Shown: positions 1 through 12,104, numbered from the stretch's first letter. The stretch is DNA of 64,000 nt from Dasypus novemcinctus (GCF_030445035.2 NC_080702.1:29821843-29885842); one strand, 5' to 3'. Notes: generated from the sequence alone by a model not told the origin. Translations and numbers: made by a program.

Positions 1-99
1 GCATGGAAGTGTCCAGAGGTTAGTTGTCCAGCATTGATAGCACAGTTTTTTAAATTAAATAAAACATGTATTTGTCAATTAAATATACGTTTTTTAAAA
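1..99. other. AT-rich left edge, unassigned
   Basis: This is AT-rich sequence left of the first recognisable L1 3' end. It may be the continuation of that L1's 3' UTR, but I cannot align it to the other copies in the window. No gene is seen. Confidence 0.3.
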
Positions 100-448
100 T
101 CATACAATATTTTACACAATATATTTGGTTCATAGTAACGCTATCATACAGTACTTGTCCTTTTGTGTCTGGCTTGCTTTGCTCCACATAATGTGCTCCA
201 GGTTCATCCACATCATCATATGCTTCACAACTTCATTTCTTCTTGCAGCTGCATAATGTTCCATCGTGTGAATAGAACACAGTTTGTTTATCCATTCATC
301 TGTGGATGGACATCTGGGTTGTTTACAACTTTTGGCAATCGTGAATAATGCCACTATGAACATTGGTGGGCAGATGTCTGTTCATGTCACTGCTCTCAGT
401 TCTTTGGGTGTATACCCAGTAGTGGTATTGCAGGATCACACTGCAAGT

Positions 449-1021
449 TGTATTAGTCAGCCAAAGGGGTGCTGATGCAAAATACCAGAAATTGGTTGGT
501 TTTTATAAAGGGTATTTATTCGGGGTAGGAGCTTACAGATACCAGGCCATAAAGCATAAGCTACTTCCCTCACCAAAGTCTATTTCCATGTGTTGGAGCA
601 AGATGGCTGCCGACGGCTGCGAGGGCTCAGGCTTCCTGGGCTCCTCTGGGCTCAGCTCCTCTGGTTCCTCCACAGGGTCAGTTGTAGACCATGAGGCTCT
701 CGAGGCTTTGCCTCTCTCCACAAGATCAGCTGTAGACTATCAGGCAAAGGGTTCTGTCTCTCTCTCTGGGGCTCCAGCTTCAGCATCAAACTCCAACATC
801 AAAACTCTAACAATAAAAACCCTTAACTCTGTCCTTTGCCATGCCTTTTATCTGTGGGTCCCCACCCTTTGGTGCCCTACTGGCACAAGAGGTTTACATG
901 ATTACTTAATTAAGGAAACCTATGAATCCAATATAATCTAATATGCCCAGAGGAAAAGAACAGTTTAGAAACAAAACCCAATATTTCTTTTAGAATTCAT
1001 CAATAATATCAAACTGCTGCA
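449..1021 (-). mobile_element. Solo LTR, ERVL/MaLR-like (LTR copy 1)
   Basis: The element starts TGTATTAG and ends CTGCTGCA on the plus strand, giving the TG...CA termini of an LTR. It is flanked by a perfect 5-bp TSD CAAGT (444-448 and 1022-1026), and the host L1 reads cleanly across the join. On the minus strand there is a TATA-like GATAAAAGG (about 845-853) and an AATAAA signal (515-520) about 330 bp downstream, as expected for U3-R-U5. A 5-bp TSD fits class III (ERVL/MaLR) elements. Two further copies lie at 14844-16141. No internal viral genes are present. Confidence 0.85.
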
Positions 1022-1058
1022 CAAGTCTATATTCAACTTCCTTAGAAACTGCCAAACA

Positions 1059-1468
1059 TACGGTGGACTTGGCCCAGTGGTTAGGGCGTCCGTCTACCAC
1101 ATGGGAGGTCCGCGGTTCAAACCCCAGCCTCCTTGACCCGTGTGGAGCTGGCCCATGCGCAGTACTGATGCACGCAAGGAGTGCCCTGCCACGCAGGGGT
1201 GTCCCCCGCGTAGGGGAGTCCCACATGCAAGGAGTGCACCCCGTAAGGAGAGCTGCCTAGCATGAAAGAAAGTGCAGCCTGTCCAGGAGTGGTGCTGCAC
1301 ACACGGAGAGCTGACACAAGATGACGCAACAAAAAGAAACACGGATTCCCATGCCGCTGACAACAGAAGCAGACAAAGAAGATGCAGCAAATAGACACAG
1401 AGAACAGACAACTGGGGTGGGGATAGGAAGAGGAGAGAAATAAATAAATAAATCTTAAAAAAAACAAC
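1059..1468 (+). mobile_element. DAS SINE, long form
   Basis: The tRNA-like head has an A-box-like TGGCCCAGTGGTTAGG and a B-box-like GCGGTTCAAACCC. It is followed by the roughly 350-bp body and an (AAATA)n/AATCTTAAAA tail. A perfect 12-bp TSD AACTGCCAAACA (1047-1058 and 1469-1480) interrupts the antisense L1. Confidence 0.93.
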
Positions 1469-1728
1469 AACTGCCAAACAGTCCTCCACAGTGGCTGTAC
1501 CATTCTGCATTCCCACCAACAATGAGTAAGCGTTCTTATCTCTCCACATCCTCTCCAATACTTGCAGTTTTCTGCCTTTTTAATAGTGGCCATTCTAATA
1601 GGTGTGGAGTAATATATCATTGTAGCTTTGATTTGCATTTCCTTAATTGCTAGTGATGATGAACATTTTTTTTCATGTGTTTTTTTGCCATTTGTATTTC
1701 TTTTTTGGACAAATGTCTATTCAAGTCT

Positions 1729-2944
1729 CTTTTTAAATATTTTTTAAAGAAGGTTTAGATTATATAAACATATGAAAAAATATAGGGGATTCCCATATAC
1801 TTCATCTCCCACATTCACTTTCCCACATTAACATCTTTCATTAGGATGGTACATTTTTTGCAACTGACAAGTGCATATTGAACCATTGTACTAACCCAGG
1901 ACTATAGTTTGTATTATAGTTCCACTTTGCCCCACACAATTTTATAGGTTTTGACAAAATGTATAATGGCCTATATCTGTCATTGCAATGTCATGCAGGA
2001 CAATTCCAACGTCCCCAAAATGCCCCCATGTTGCAACTATTCTTCCCTCTCCCTCCCCTTAGAACCTCTGATGGCCACTGCCTTTATATCAAAGATACAA
2101 GTTCTTCTATTATTAGAATAATAATAAGTCTACTTTAGTCCATAGTTACTTTCCCCCATTTTTGCTTGTTCACTCCTCAACTTCGAGGATTTGGGATGCT
2201 GATGCCCACCCTCCTCTGACTGAGAGGGGGCTTAGATGCCATGGGGTAGATGGATGGAATGGTATTGTTTGCAGTTGCAAATACTCTCGGCTTCCCGGGA
2301 TGGGTGTTGTCCATCATCCTCCTTTTGTTATTTGTCCTGGTTGAGTCCGATGAACTGCAGAATAAATATTGCAACTCTGTTGAAATTGAGTGCTCAGTTG
2401 GCATATGAATAGACAGAAGATTTGAGTCCCGATGACATATATTTATTGAGTATAACGCTATTTATCGGTTACATACAAGGGGGCAGAAGAGCCATGGGTA
2501 GGGAGATTATAAATGAGTCTAACTCTGTTATATTAGGGTGCATAAATTCCTAAGTAAGGCCCACTGACAGGGTGCCAAATTCCTGAGATTCTCTGCACTG
2601 CTTATAGTGTCTAGATATCTCTAGAGCCATTAGGAGCTCCTCTGTTTGAGGCACTGTTTACTGTGGCAGTCACTGAGATCCTGATGAGACATGCATAAGC
2701 ATAACCTCTGGAATGACCTCCTGACTCACTTTGTAATCTCTTAGCCATACAAACTCATTTGTATTTAATATTTCCCCCTTTTGTTCAAGGTCTTTTTCCA
2801 GATTCATCGCTAACTGGAGCTTGGTGATAATCCCTTGGTGCCAGGGAGGCTCATCCCTGGGAGCCATGTCCCACACCAGGGTGGAAAGTAATGCGTTTAT
2901 ATACTGAGTTTGGCTTATAGAGACTCAACATTCGAGCAACAAGG
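1729..2944 (-). mobile_element. L1 3' end, 5'-truncated, antisense insertion (about 1.2 kb)
   Basis: This piece interrupts the older L1 and starts with a T-rich (reverse poly(A)) stretch. It is flanked by an imperfect TSD, GTCTATTCAAGTCT (1715-1728) and GAGTATTTAAGTCT (2945-2957). The region 1780-2400 matches, in reverse, the repeated 3'-end module seen at 19.3, 46.7, 49.7, 58.7, 61.6 and 63.6 kb. It includes the AGAGGGGGCTTAGAT block and the poly(A)-proximal part. Beyond 2400 it carries a longer 3'-UTR-like segment found only as a fragment at 6687-6839. Confidence 0.75.
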
Positions 2945-3900
2945 AGTATTTAAGTCTTTTGCCCATTTTAAAATCAGTTGTTTGTCTTTTCATTATTGAG
3001 TTATAGCATCTCTTTATGTATCATGGATATTGAACCCTTATTGGATATGTGATATCCAAATATTGTCTCCCATTGAATCAGCTGCCTTTTCACCCTTTTG
3101 ACAAAGTCCTTTGAGGTGCAAAAGTGTTTAATTTTGAGGAGGTCTCATTTACCTATTTTTCCTTTTGTTGCTCATAACAAAAGAAGGTGTAAGGTGTAAG
3201 GGTGTAAGGTCCAAGATCCACCACCTATCACACAGTGTTGTAGAGATTTTTCTACATTTTCTTCCAGTAGTTTTATGGTCCTGCTTTTATATTTAGGTCT
3301 TTGATCCATTTTGAATTGATTCTTGTATAGGGGTCCTCTTTCCTTCTTTTAGTTATGGCTATCCAGTTCTCCCAGCACCATTTATTGAAGAGACTGTTAT
3401 GTCCAGTTAACATGGACTTGGTAGGTTTGTTTGTTGAAAACCAATTGTCCATGGAGTTGAAGTTTTATTTCTGGACTCTTGATTCTCTTCTACTGATTGA
3501 TCTTTCTACCTTTATGGCAATGCCATGCTGTTTTGACCACTGTAGCTTTGTAATATGTCTCAAGGTCAAGCAGTAATCACATCATCTGCAAATAATGAGA
3601 GTTTTACTTCCTCTTTTCTTATTTGTATGACTTTTAATTTTTCTTGTCTAATTGCTCTAGCTAGCACATCTAGCACAATGTTGAATAACAATGGTGACAA
3701 CGGGTATCCTTGTCTTGTTCTGATCTTAGAGGAAAGCTTTCATCCTTTCCCCATTGAGTACAATGTTGACTGTGGGTTTTTCATATATGCCCTTATCATA
3801 CTGAAGAATTTTCTTTCTATTCCTATCTTTTGAAGTGATTTTATCAAAAAGTATGCTGAATGCCTTTTCTGCATCAATTGAAATGATCATGTAGTTTTTT

Positions 3901-4321
3901 TTGTTTGTTTGTTTTAAAGATTTATTTATTTCTCTTCCCTTCCCCCCCCCCACCCCGGTTGTCTGTTCTCTGTGTCTATTTGTTGCATCTTCTTTGTTTG
4001 CTTCTGTTGTTGTCAGCGGCACGGGGAATCTGTGTTTCTTTTTGTTGCGTCATCTTGTTGTGTCAGCTCTCCATGCAGGCGGCGCCATTCTTAGGCAGGC
4101 TGCACTTTCTTTTGCGCTGGGCAGCTCTCTTTATGGGGCACACTCCTTGCGGGTGGAGCTCCCCTATGCAGGGGACACCCCTGCATGGCACGGCACTCCT
4201 TGCACACATCAGCACTGCACATGGGCCAGTGGCACACGAGTTAAGGAGGCCCGGGGTTTGAACCGTGGAACTCCCTTATGGTAGACGGACGCCCTAACCA
4301 CTGGACCAAGTCCGCTGCCCC
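3901..4321 (-). mobile_element. DAS SINE, long form
   Basis: Complete antisense copy with the T-rich tail at the left and the GGGGCAGCGGACTTGG head at 4320. It inserted into the left TSD of the neighbouring SINE, which duplicated TGTAGTTTTTT (3890-3900 and 4322-4332). Confidence 0.92.
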
Positions 4322-4332
4322 TGTAGTTTTTT

Positions 4333-4742
4333 TTTAAAGATTTATTTATTTCTCTCCCCTTCCCCCTGTCCCCCACCCCAGTTGTCAATTCTCTGTGTCT
4401 ATTTGCTGTGTGTTCTTTTTTTGTCCACTTCTGTTGTCAGCGGCACTGGAATCTGTGTTTCTTTTTGTTGCATCATATTGCTGCATCAGCTCTCCATGTG
4501 TGCGACACCATTCTTGGGCAGGCTGCACTTTCTTTCGTGCTGAGTGGCTCTCCTTATGGGGCACACTCCTTGCACGTGGGGCTCCCCTACGTGGGGGACA
4601 CCCCTGCGTGGCACGGCACTCCTTGTGCGCTTCAGCACTGCACATGGGCCAGCTGCACACGGGTCCAGGAGGCCCAGGGTTTGAACCGCAGACCTCCCAT
4701 GTGGTAGGCAGACGCCCTAACCACTGAGCCAAGTCCACTTCC
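4333..4742 (-). mobile_element. DAS SINE, long form
   Basis: Complete antisense copy. Its original 17-bp TSD is TGATCATGTAGTTTTTT (3884-3900) and TGATCGTGTAGTTTTTT (4743-4759), with one mismatch. It now encloses the later SINE at 3901-4321. Confidence 0.92.
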
Positions 4743-5498
4743 TGATCGTGTAGTTTTTTCCTTCAATTTGTTAACGTGGTGTGTTACATTAATTGATTTT
4801 CTTATGTTGAACTACCCTTGCATACCAGGAATGAAACCCACTTAGTTGTGGTGTATGATTCTTCCGATATGCTGTTGGATTCTATTGTCAATCATTTTGT
4901 TGAAAAATTTTATATCTATGTTCATTAGGAAGTTTGGCTGTAATTTTCTTTTCTTGTATTATCTTTATCTGGCTTTGGTATTAGGGTGATATTAGTGTCA
5001 TAAAATGTGTTGTCTAATTTTCCCTCTTCTTCAATTTTTTGGAATAGTTTAAACAGGATTGATGTTAATTCTTCTTGAAATGCTTAATAGAATTCACCCG
5101 TGAAGCCATCTGGTCCTCAACTTTTCTTCACTAGAAGACTTTGATGACAGATTCAATCTCTTTAAATGTGATTGGTTTGTTAAGTTCTTGCATTTCTTGT
5201 AGCATCAATGTAGGTTGTTTGTGCATCTCTAGGAATTTGTCCGTTTCATCTAGGTTGTCTAGTTTTTTGACAGATAGTTTCTCACAATATCTTCTTATGA
5301 TCCTCCCCTTTCATTTCCAAATTTGCTTATTTGCATCCTCTCTTTTTTTGTTAGTCCAGCTAAGGGTTTGTCAAACGTATTGATTTTCTAAAGTAACAGC
5401 TTTTGGTTTTGCTGATTTCCTCTATTGTTTTTTTTTGTTGTTGTTGTTGTTGTTGTTCTCAATTTCATTTATTTCTGTGCTAGGCTTTATTATTTCTT

Positions 5499-5697
5499 TT
5501 TTTTTTTAGATTTATTCTTATTTATTTATCTCCCCTTGCTGCTTGCTTGCTGTCTGCTCTCTGTGTCCATTCATTGTGCGTTCTTCTGTGTCTGCTTGTC
5601 TCCCTTTGTTGCATCATCTTGCTGCAGCAACTCTCCACAGGCACGGACCGTCAGCTCTCCACAGGTGTGGACCAGCTTGCCTTCACAAGGAGGCCCA
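5499..5697 (-). mobile_element. DAS SINE, 5'-truncated
   Basis: Antisense body and tail without the tRNA-like head, which is cut at the AAGGAGGCCCA block. A perfect 15-bp TSD GCTTTATTATTTCTT (5484-5498 and 5698-5712) shows that it was truncated at insertion. Confidence 0.9.
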
Positions 5698-6583
5698 GCT
5701 TTATTATTTCTTGCCTTCTGCTTGCTTTGGGAATGGTTTGCTGTTCTTTTTCTAGTTTCGTCAGTTGTTCAGTTAGTTTGTTTTAGCTCTTTTTTTCCTT
5801 TTTAATATTGGCATTTAGAGCTATAAATTGCCCTCTCAGCATGCTTCACTGTATCCCATAAGTTTTGATAAGTTGTATTCTCATTGTCATTCATTTCAAA
5901 ATATTTACTAATTTCACTTACAATTTTTTCTTTGACCCACTGACTGTTTAGGAGTGTATTGTTCAGCCTCCACACATTTGTGAATTTTCCCCTTTCCCAT
6001 CTATTATTGATTTCCAGTTTCATTCCACCATGATCTGAGAAGGTGCTTGTGTAATTTCAATCCTTTTTGTATTTATAGAGACCTGCCTTGTGCCCTAACA
6101 TGTGGTCTGTCCTGGAGAAAGACCCGTGAGCACTTGAGAAGAATGTATAACCTGCTGATTTCAGATGTAACATTCTGTATATGTTTGCAATTTCTTCTTT
6201 GATCCACTGATTATTTAAGAATGTGTTGTTTAATCTCCATGTATTTGTGAATCTTCTCTTTTCCATCCATTATTGATTTCCAACTTCATTGCATTACTAT
6301 ATGAAAAGGTGCTTTGTATGATTTAAATCTTTTTAAATTTATTGAGAACTGTCTTGTGACACAACATATGATTTCTCCTGGAGATGGATCCATGTACGCT
6401 TGAGAAGAATGTATATCCTACTCTTTTGGGGTGTACTGCTCATTAAATGTGTAGCTCATTTATCATATTGGTCAGCTTCTCTGTTTCCTTGATCTTCTGT
6501 CTAGTCGTTCCATCTAATGATGTGAGTGGCGTGTTGAAGTCTCCAATTATTAATGTAGAGATATCTACTTCTCCCTTCAGTTT

Positions 6584-6839
6584 TGTTTTTATTTTTGTTT
6601 TTTTGAGATACTGGGGGCCAGGAATTGAGCCCGGGACCTTGTATGTGGGAAGCCGACACTCAACCACTGACCCATATCAGCTTCCCTGAGATGCTGCAAC
6701 TCTGCTGAGACTCAGTGCTTAATTGGCATTGAACGGACAGAAGATTTAAGTCTCTGGGACATTTATTTAGCCAATATAGTGCTAATTATAGGTTCACATA
6801 ACAGGAGGAGAAGAACTACTTGAGCCATATATACTCCCT
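6584..6839 (-). mobile_element. Chimeric retroposon: L1 3'-UTR fragment fused to a DAS SINE
   Basis: On the minus strand a piece of L1 3' UTR (6839-6687, similar to 2500-2340) runs straight into a DAS SINE monomer and its A-rich tail (6686-6584). One TSD, CTCCCTTCAGTTT (6571-6583 and 6840-6852), encloses both parts, so they were probably inserted together. Confidence 0.75.
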
Positions 6840-6870
6840 CTCCCTTCAGTTTCACCAGAATTTGCCTCAC

Positions 6871-7113
6871 TTATTTTGGGGAATGTTTTGCATTTAGTCT
6901 GTTTTGTCCAATATTAGTATAGCTCTCCCTGCTCTTTTTTTTTTGGTTACTGTTTGTGTGGAATATCTTTTTCCAACCTTTCACTTTCAGCTGGTTTGTA
7001 TCCCTGGTTCTAAGGTGAGTCTCTTGTAGGCAGTGAATGGATGGCTCATGTTCTTTTACCCAGTGTGTCAGCCTCTGCCTTTTGATTGGGGAGTTTAGTC
7101 CATTCACATTCAA
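6871..7113 (-). pseudogene. L1-A ORF2 endonuclease N-terminus (remnant)
   Basis: The minus-strand frame reads MNVNGLNSPIKRQRL, followed by HCLQETHL. This is the N-terminal endonuclease region of L1 ORF2, which nicks target DNA for reverse transcription. The frame is lost after about 60 residues. Confidence 0.85.
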
Positions 7114-7329
7114 TGATACTACTGTAAATGCATTATTTACTGCTTCAATTTATTCTTTTGTTTTCATACACCATATCTATTTTCGTCTATCTTTTTACTC
7201 TTTTGTTTATCATTTCTGCTATTCTTGCCTTCTACACTCTCTTCAAAGCCTTTCTCTTGGGTCTTTTTCTTTAAGGCTGTAAGGCTCCCTTTAATATTTC
7301 CTGCAAAGATGGATTCTTTTTTTTTATGA

Positions 7330-7900
7330 ACTCTCTTAGCTTCTTTTTGTTTGTGAATATTTTAAATCCACCTTCATACTTGAAGGACAAGTTCACCACA
7401 TAAAGAATTCAAGGGCTGGCAGTTTTTTTCTTTCAGTATGCTAATTGTATCATACCGCTGTCTTCTCACCTCCACGGTTTCTGATGAGAAATCCACACTA
7501 AGTCTTACTGGGCTTCCCTTGTATGTGATCGTTTGCTTCTCCCTTGCTGCTCTCAGAATTTTCTCTTTATCTTTGATGTTTGACATTCTGAGTAGTCTGT
7601 GTCTTGGAGTAGATCTATTTCAAATTATTCTAATTGGGTACACGGTGCTTCTTGAAATGTAAGTTCATTTCTTTCATTAAAGTTGGGAAATTTTCAGCCA
7701 TTATTTTCTCAAATACTCTTTCTGCCTCTTTTCCCTTCTCTTCTTCTTCTGGAACTCCCGTGACACATATATATTGTTGCATTTCATGTTGTCATTCAGC
7801 TCAGTGAGCCCCTGCTCAATTTTTTCCATCCTTTCCTCTCTCTGTTCTTCCCTCTTCAATTTAAGAGGGGAATTGTCTGTCTTCTGTATCACATATTCTT
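7330..7900 (-). pseudogene. L1-A ORF1 C-terminal half (remnant)
   Basis: Minus-strand frames contain KDKEKILRAAREKQTITYKG and RLSVDFSSETVEVRRQRYD. These match the C-terminal domain of the L1 ORF1 RNA-binding protein. Further upstream there is a coiled-coil-like EEQREERMEKIEQGLTELND stretch. The gene is cut at about 7935-7950 by the second L1, and its N-terminal part lies to the right of 12.6 kb. Confidence 0.8.
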
Positions 7901-8619
7901 TCTCCTACCATTTTGAGTCTGCTGGTGTATGCTTCTAATGTGTTTTTTTTTTTTTACTTTTTAAAAATTTATTGAAATATATCACTCATACATAAACAAT
8001 AAATGTACATTATTAGTTGTAAACTTACAAAACAAACACATTTAACTTCATACAGGACTCTCACACCTCACCCTACCTTGCATTGCTGTTAAACCTTTTT
8101 TAACTATTAAAGAGCATTGTCAAAATATTACTACTAACCAAACTATTTTCCCCCAATGCCCCCCATTATTATTGTTTCTTTGTATAACTTAAATATGAAC
8201 ATACAAAAACAATAAGTGTATAGTAAAAATTGTGAACTTACAAAGCAAACATGCATAACCTCATACAGGGGTCCCATACATCAACCCTCTACCAACACCT
8301 TGCATTGTCATGAGATGTTTGTTACAAATTATGAAAGAATATTGTCAAAATCTTCCTACAAATTATAGTCCTTATCTTACATTTGGTGTATTTCCCCCTC
8401 AACCCACTCTATTATTATTTTTTAAATATATTTTTTATGACAGAAGTTGTAAACTTATAAAACAACCATGCACATGTGAAGAATTCCCGAACAACACTCC
8501 TCTATCAACACACCACACTGTGGTGGAACATTTATTACAAATAATATATTATCTGATTTTTACCATGCCCATAGTGTACATCTTTGGCATAGATGCAAGA
8601 ATATTATATTATTACTGCT

Positions 8620-9026
8620 TTTTAAAGATTTATTTATTTATTTATTTATTTATTTCCCCTTCTCTCCCCCCGGTTGTCTGTTCTCTGTGTCTATTTGCTG
8701 CGTCTTGTCTGCTTCTGTTGTCAAGGGCACAGGAATCTGTGTTTCTTTTTGCTGCGTCATCTTGTGGTGTCAGCTCTCCATGTGTGCGGCGCCATTCCTG
8801 GGCAGGCTGCACTTTCTTTCGCGCTGGGCGGCTCTCCTTATGGGGCGCACTCCTTGTGTACGGGGCTCCCCTATGTGGGAGACACTTCTGTGTGGCACAG
8901 CACTCCTTGCACGCATCAGCACTGCACGTGGGCCAGCTGCACCCAGGTCAAGGAGGCCCGGGGTTTGAACCGTGGACCTCCCATGTGGTAGACGGACGCC
9001 CTAACCACTGGGCCAAGTCCGCTGCC
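8620..9026 (-). mobile_element. DAS SINE, long form
   Basis: Complete antisense copy inside the 3' UTR of the second L1. Perfect 15-bp TSD TATATTATTACTGCT (8605-8619 and 9027-9041). Confidence 0.93.
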
Positions 9027-10159
9027 TATATTATTACTGCTAACCACAGCCCATAGGTCACTCCAGCTGTATTTTTCCCATGCTTCTCCACATTCCCAAC
9101 ACCCTGCAATAGTGATATACATTTGCTCTAGCTAACAAAGGACACTCTTGCATCTGTACCATCAACCAAAGTTCTCATCCACCCCTTGGTTTACCGTGCT
9201 GTTCTTTTCCTAGAATATTCTCTAGCATTCTATTAATTGGCATTTATATACCTAGACTACCATTTTCAGCCAAATCCCCATTTATAAACTAGCTGTTACT
9301 ATGTATTACCATCCTCTCTATACACTTTTACAGTAAAGCTAATTAAAACTGCTACATACATTAAACATCAATAGTTCATCTCAGTCCTTCTTTTATCTCC
9401 ATTAAGAATCCACCACCTACAACCAGGTCTTGAAGATATTTTCCTACAATTTCTTCTAGAAGCTTTATTGTTCTTGCTTTTATTTTTAGATTTTTGATCC
9501 ATTTTCAGTTAACTTTTGGATAAGGTATGAAATAGGGGTCCTCTTTCCTTCTTTTGGCTATGGATATCCAGTTCTCTCAGCACCATTTGTTGAATGGACT
9601 GTTCTGCCTGAGCTGTGTGGGTTTGACAGGCTAGTGAAAAATCACTTGACCATACCTGTGAGGGTCTGATTCTGAACAATCAATTTGGTGTCGTTGGTTT
9701 ATGTGTCTCTTTATGCCAGTACCATGCTGTTTTTACTACTATAGGTAGGTAATATGATTTAAAATCTAGAAAGGAGAGTTCACTTTTCCTTTTTAAGATG
9801 TTTCTAGCTATTCAGGATGACTTACCCTTCCAAATAAATTTGATAATCATGTTTTCAATTTTAAAAAATGCTGGTGGACTTTTTATTGGGATTGCATTGA
9901 ATCTGTGTATCAATTTGAGTAGAATTAACATCTTAATGATATTTAGTCTTCCAATCCGTGAGCATGGACTGTTCTTCTAGTTATTTAGGCCTTTTTAAAT
10001 TTCTTTTAACATTGAGTTGCAGTTTTCTGAATACAAGGGCTTTACATCATTGGTTAAGTTTATTCCTGACTACATGAGTTTTATCTGTCATATTTTATTT
10101 TCACCACCCTTTTGATACTTTTAGTTACTTTTATTGATATATTGATATATTCTTCATTT

Positions 10160-11156
10160 CTAGGCCTCTCTCTCCTTTCTTTTCTTTTCAAGCTCTAGCA
10201 CACCCTTTAGAATTTCCTGAAAGTCTGGTCTCTTGCTTAGAAATTCTCTCAGTTTCTGTATCTGTGAATATTCTAAACTTGCCCTCATTTTTGAAAGAAA
10301 ATCTTGCTGGACGTTTTTCTCTTGTAGTATCTTAAATATATCAGACCACTGTCTTCCAGCATTCATGGTTTCTGAAATCAGCACTTAATCTTATTGGGTA
10401 TCCCTTATATGTTATGCATTGTTTTTCTCTTGCTGTTCTCAGAATTCTCTCTTTGTTTTCGGTCTTTGACATTCTGATTAGTATGTGTCTCAGAGTTGGG
10501 CTATTAGGATTTTTTTGGATGGGAGTATGTTGTTCTTCTTGGACATGGATATCTATGTCCTTCAATAGGGTGGGAAATTTTTCTACCATTATTTCTTCAA
10601 ATATTCCTTTTGCCCCTTTCCCTTCTCCTTCTGGGACACCCTTGATATATATGTTTGCCCATCTTTTGCTGTCTTTAAGTTCCCTGAGACTTTGTTCAAT
10701 TTTTTCCACTCTTTTCTTCATCTATTCTTTTGTATGTTCACTTTCAGAGGCCATTTCTTCAAGCTCACTAATCCTTTCTTCTGCCTCCTCAAATCTGCTA
10801 TTATATGATTTCAGTGTTTTTAAAATTTCATTTATTACACCTTTCATTCCCATAAGATCTGCTATTTTTTTATGTATGCTTTCTAATTCTTCTTCGTGCT
10901 CATCCAACATCTCCTTAATATTTTTAATCTCTTTAGCCATCTCATTGAATTTATTAAGGAGATTTGTTTGAACATCTATGATTAATTGTCTCAACTCCTT
11001 TATGTTGTCTGGATGATTATCTTGTTCCCTTAACCGGGCCATGTCTTCCTGTTTCTTGGTGTGGATTGTAATTTTTGGTTGGTGTCTCGGCATCTGGCTT
11101 ACTGGAGTATTTATCCTGGGTGCAGTTTTTCTCTTTAGTTTAGGGCTTCCTGCCAT
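10160..11156 (-). pseudogene. L1-B ORF1 (RNA-binding protein), almost intact
   Basis: Start ATG at 11156 (MAGSPKLKRK). Residues about 50-140 are a heptad-rich coiled coil (FNEMAKEIKNIKEMLDEHEE). There is one in-frame stop at about codon 145, then MKKRVEKIEQSLRELKDS and an RRM-like RWANIYIKGVPEGEG. The C-terminal domain follows (ERILRTAREKQCITYKGYPIRLSADF), with a frameshift near 10370 before LQEKNVQQDFLSKMRASLEY and QEILKGVLELEKKRKER. These two lesions are the only clear breaks. In the family this protein forms trimers that coat L1 RNA. Confidence 0.85.
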
Positions 11157-12104
11157 TTCTCCCTTGTGGTTGTGAAGTAGGAACCAAGGGTGTAGTTGGT
11201 GCTATAAGCTGTGGAGGCTCAAGCTGCCTTCATTACCCCAGGGACCGATGAAACTTCTCCCAACTTTCTCCTTTGCCAGGGGTAGGGTCAGAGTCACAGC
11301 TGTGTGGAATAATCCAAGTCATCCAGGCCTAGACTCTAGTTGCCCAGAGACTGATGAAGCTTCATGTCCCTTTCTCCCCTGCCTGGGGTGGGGATGGAGC
11401 TGCAGGTGTGGGCAGCAATCTATGCAGTGTGGGTCCAAGATGACTGCGGTTGCCCTGATAGACTTCTGACTATTCAGTCTGTGCCAGCTGGATGTACCTG
11501 CAGTTACCTGGATAGGCTGGTGCAGGGCCCATCAACCTTCTTCCTGCTAGAGGTGGAGCTGAAACCTGGGCTAGGGCTAGAGGCCAATCTGGGTGAAAGA
11601 AACCAGGTCCTACCATTGCTATGATTTTCAGTCAGCCTGGCTTCCCCTCATGCCAGGTGCAGAGTTAAGATGGTGGCTCCTGGCCTCTTTCTAGGTTGAA
11701 CAGGCTCAAACTACAGCTGTTCTTAGGATTATACTTTAGCCAGCTGAATTTACTCATCAGTAGCTGAAGTTGTGCCCAACTGTCTCTTCTTCCCCCATCT
11801 TTGGGAAGTGGAGCTTTCAATTCCAGCCACAGAACAGCTCCTGAGGTGTCTTGTGCCTCCAGTGGAGGATGGGCACCAGCCTCCATGGCATGGAGCGCTC
11901 TACTTACGAGTCTTCTCTGCAGATGGGCAGCCTCTTCCTTCCATTCCTTCAAGAATGTGGCAGGATGCCTCTTCTGGTCTCTTGGAGCCCCCAAACAGGT
12001 GCTTCAGCTAGCGCCAGAGAGCTCTGGTGGTTTACTAACTGTCCTGTAGTAGGACCTGACTCTAGGAGCTCCTTACTCCACTGCCATCTTACTGGTTGTC
12101 CTCC
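11157..12104 (-). promoter_or_regulatory. L1-B 5' UTR with internal promoter region
   Basis: About 950 bp of moderately GC-rich sequence between the ORF1 start and the L1 5' end, with no long frame. In L1s this region holds the internal RNA polymerase II promoter. Short semi-repeated TGGGCTAGGGCT-like blocks are visible. Any activity is inferred from position only. Confidence 0.6.

Larger units (their letters stand above)
7950..12104 (-). mobile_element. Second antisense L1 with both ends but most of ORF2 deleted (L1-B)
   Basis: The TSD TCTAATGTGTTTTTTT (7934-7949 and 12105-12120) flanks the element. The right end is an L1 5' start (reverse complement of ACTGCCATCTTACTGG, near 12081-12096). 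The 3' UTR and the end of ORF2 occupy about 7950-10150. At about 10150 the sequence jumps directly to the end of ORF1, so the endonuclease and most of the reverse transcriptase are missing. It sits in ORF1 of L1-A and is therefore younger. Confidence 0.85.

Noticed and set aside
449-1021. Complete provirus at the LTR copies
   Set aside because: No gag, pol or env frames lie next to any of the LTRs. The tandem pair at 14844-16141 is nested, with separate 5-bp TSDs, and does not flank an internal region.
3355-3833. Plus-strand frames over the L1
   Set aside because: They are shadows of the minus-strand ORF2 reverse-transcriptase region.
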